In this document: positions 29,001 through 29,677 of the stretch, piece after piece
How positions within the stretch are numbered: the stretch's first letter is position 1
How the letters are laid out: each line of letters opens with the position of its first letter
Source of the DNA: Chrysiogenales bacterium
GTDB lineage: Bacteria; Acidobacteriota; Aminicenantia; UBA2199
DNA length: 29,677 nucleotides
Assembly: GCA_004525465.1 (NCBI GenBank)
Contig: SPCN01000002.1
Coordinates: 1-29,677, forward strand
Direction: 5' to 3'
The notes under the pieces: model-generated
The model's database searches: none
Seen by the model: the letters and a program-made list of their open reading frames with translations, nothing else
Told to the model about the DNA's origin: nothing
Translations under genes and position numbers: made by a program

Positions 29001-29677
29001 ATGAATAGAGATTACAAAAAGCTCTGGTGGGTCCTGGCCTGTGTCCTGGTTGTTTCTTCATTGGCATTCGCCCAGGCCGGCCGAGGCAAGGGTCGCCTGA
29101 GCGGCAACGTGGTCGACGAGAAGGGTGAACCCATCGTTACCGCCGAAGTGAAGATCGAGTTCGAGAAAGGCGGCCTGGTGGACAAGACCACCGTTAACAA
29201 GAAGGGCGAATGGAGCTTCATCAGCCTGGGAACGGGCCTGGCCATTGTCACCGCTTCGGCGGAGGAATTCCTGGACAACAGCCTCAGCGTTCAAGTGCAG
29301 CAGCTGGAACGCAACAAGTTCGTCACCCTGGTCCTGAAGGAGGACAAGGAAAAAAAGATCCGCCTCAAAGATGCGGGCGCGCTGGAGGAATTGGAAAAAG
29401 GCAACCAACTTTTCCAGGAACGAAAGTTCGACGAAGCCCTGCTCATCTTTCAGACCTTTGCCGCTGAAAATTCCAAGGTCTACCAAATCTATTTCAACAT
29501 CGGCGATGTCTACCGCGAGAAAGGTGAATTCGACAAAGCCAACGAACAGTACGCCATAGCCCAGACCATGGCCAAGGAAAAGGCTGATGTCGTCCTGCAG
29601 GCCAGAGCCCTGGCCTCCTTCGGCGAGATCTGCCTGAGGCAGGAAAAATTCAAGGAAGCCCAGCAATTCTTCACCCA
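29001..29677 (+). CDS. exported carboxypeptidase-regulatory/TPR protein (cut by window edge)
   Basis: The first 225 codons of a gene that runs off the right edge. The ATG at 29001 has GGAGG about nine bases upstream. The signal peptide (about 1-25) ends in SLAFAQA. A carboxypeptidase-regulatory-like domain (about 30-115) contains GRLSGNVVDEKGEPIVTAEV and KKGEWSFISLGTG. TPRs follow (from about residue 128: LEKGNQLFQERKFDEALLIF, and then YFNIGDVYREKGEFDKANEQ). The domain order suggests a periplasmic or surface scaffold. It follows the GWxTD/TPR gene by 57 bases and is probably cotranscribed with it. Confidence 0.88.
   Translation, partial: MNRDYKKLWWVLACVLVVSSLAFAQAGRGKGRLSGNVVDEKGEPIVTAEVKIEFEKGGLVDKTTVNKKGEWSFISLGTGLAIVTASAEEFLDNSLSVQVQQLERNKFVTLVLKEDKEKKIRLKDAGALEELEKGNQLFQERKFDEALLIFQTFAAENSKVYQIYFNIGDVYREKGEFDKANEQYAIAQTMAKEKADVVLQARALASFGEICLRQEKFKEAQQFFT

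Overview
The window reads as a free-living, Gram-negative, diderm bacterium. It carries a TonB-dependent receptor whose last residue is Phe, lipoprotein signal peptides and c-type cytochrome maturation proteins. The combination of a GWxTD-domain protein, an Oar-like receptor with a carboxypeptidase-regulatory N-terminus, sulfatase-fold proteins ending in LGY, and TPR proteins fits Acidobacteriota, most likely the Aminicenantes group. That placement is inferred from gene content; no rRNA or tRNA gene is visible.

Layout. (1) 1-4255, minus strand: one compact operon rplU-rpmA-obgE-nadD-rsfS-[sigma-54 activator]-rlmH-[DksA/TraR-like, cut by the window edge], with a good sigma-70 promoter and mostly overlapping genes. 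The sigma-54 activator-like gene inside this ribosome/NAD block has an NQ pair where the Walker B DE should be. (2) 4277-5866, minus: a secreted PA/M28 metallopeptidase. (3) 5994-6683, plus: a membrane-bound diguanylate cyclase, followed by the decayed 3' end of a second GGDEF gene and a ~205-bp MITE-like element flanked by TA. The right edge of that element makes the stop codon of nifU. (4) 7062-9228, minus: nifS-nifU, an iron-sulfur assembly pair with its own promoter. (5) 9340-12812, minus: tetR-ferredoxin-hcp-cupin, a nitrosative/oxidative stress operon with a near-consensus promoter and a 20-bp palindrome at the start of transcription. (6) 13005-15060, plus: a sphingomyelin-synthase-like PAP2_C protein and a large unknown membrane protein with its own promoter, ending in a long perfect palindrome that acts as a terminator. 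(7) 15125-18435, minus: resB-ccsA cytochrome c maturation pair and a lipoprotein. (8) 18567-23349, minus: alkaline-phosphatase-fold protein, GT39-like glycosyltransferase with TPRs, and a second alkaline-phosphatase-fold protein in one overlapping operon. Both 'sulfatases' have Thr instead of Cys/Ser at the nucleophile. (9) 23472-26501, minus: TonB-dependent receptor, preceded by an excellent sigma-54 (-24/-12) promoter and followed by a strong terminator. (10) 26889-29677, plus: a GWxTD/TPR protein and the start of a carboxypeptidase-regulatory/TPR protein.

Most notable signals: the sigma-54 promoter for the receptor together with a sigma-54 activator that looks ATPase-dead; the TA-flanked inverted-repeat element that supplies a stop codon; the Thr-nucleophile alkaline-phosphatase-fold pair around a glycosyltransferase; and the tightly drawn TetR operator controlling hcp. 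Functions are inferred from motifs read by eye; no database search was run.
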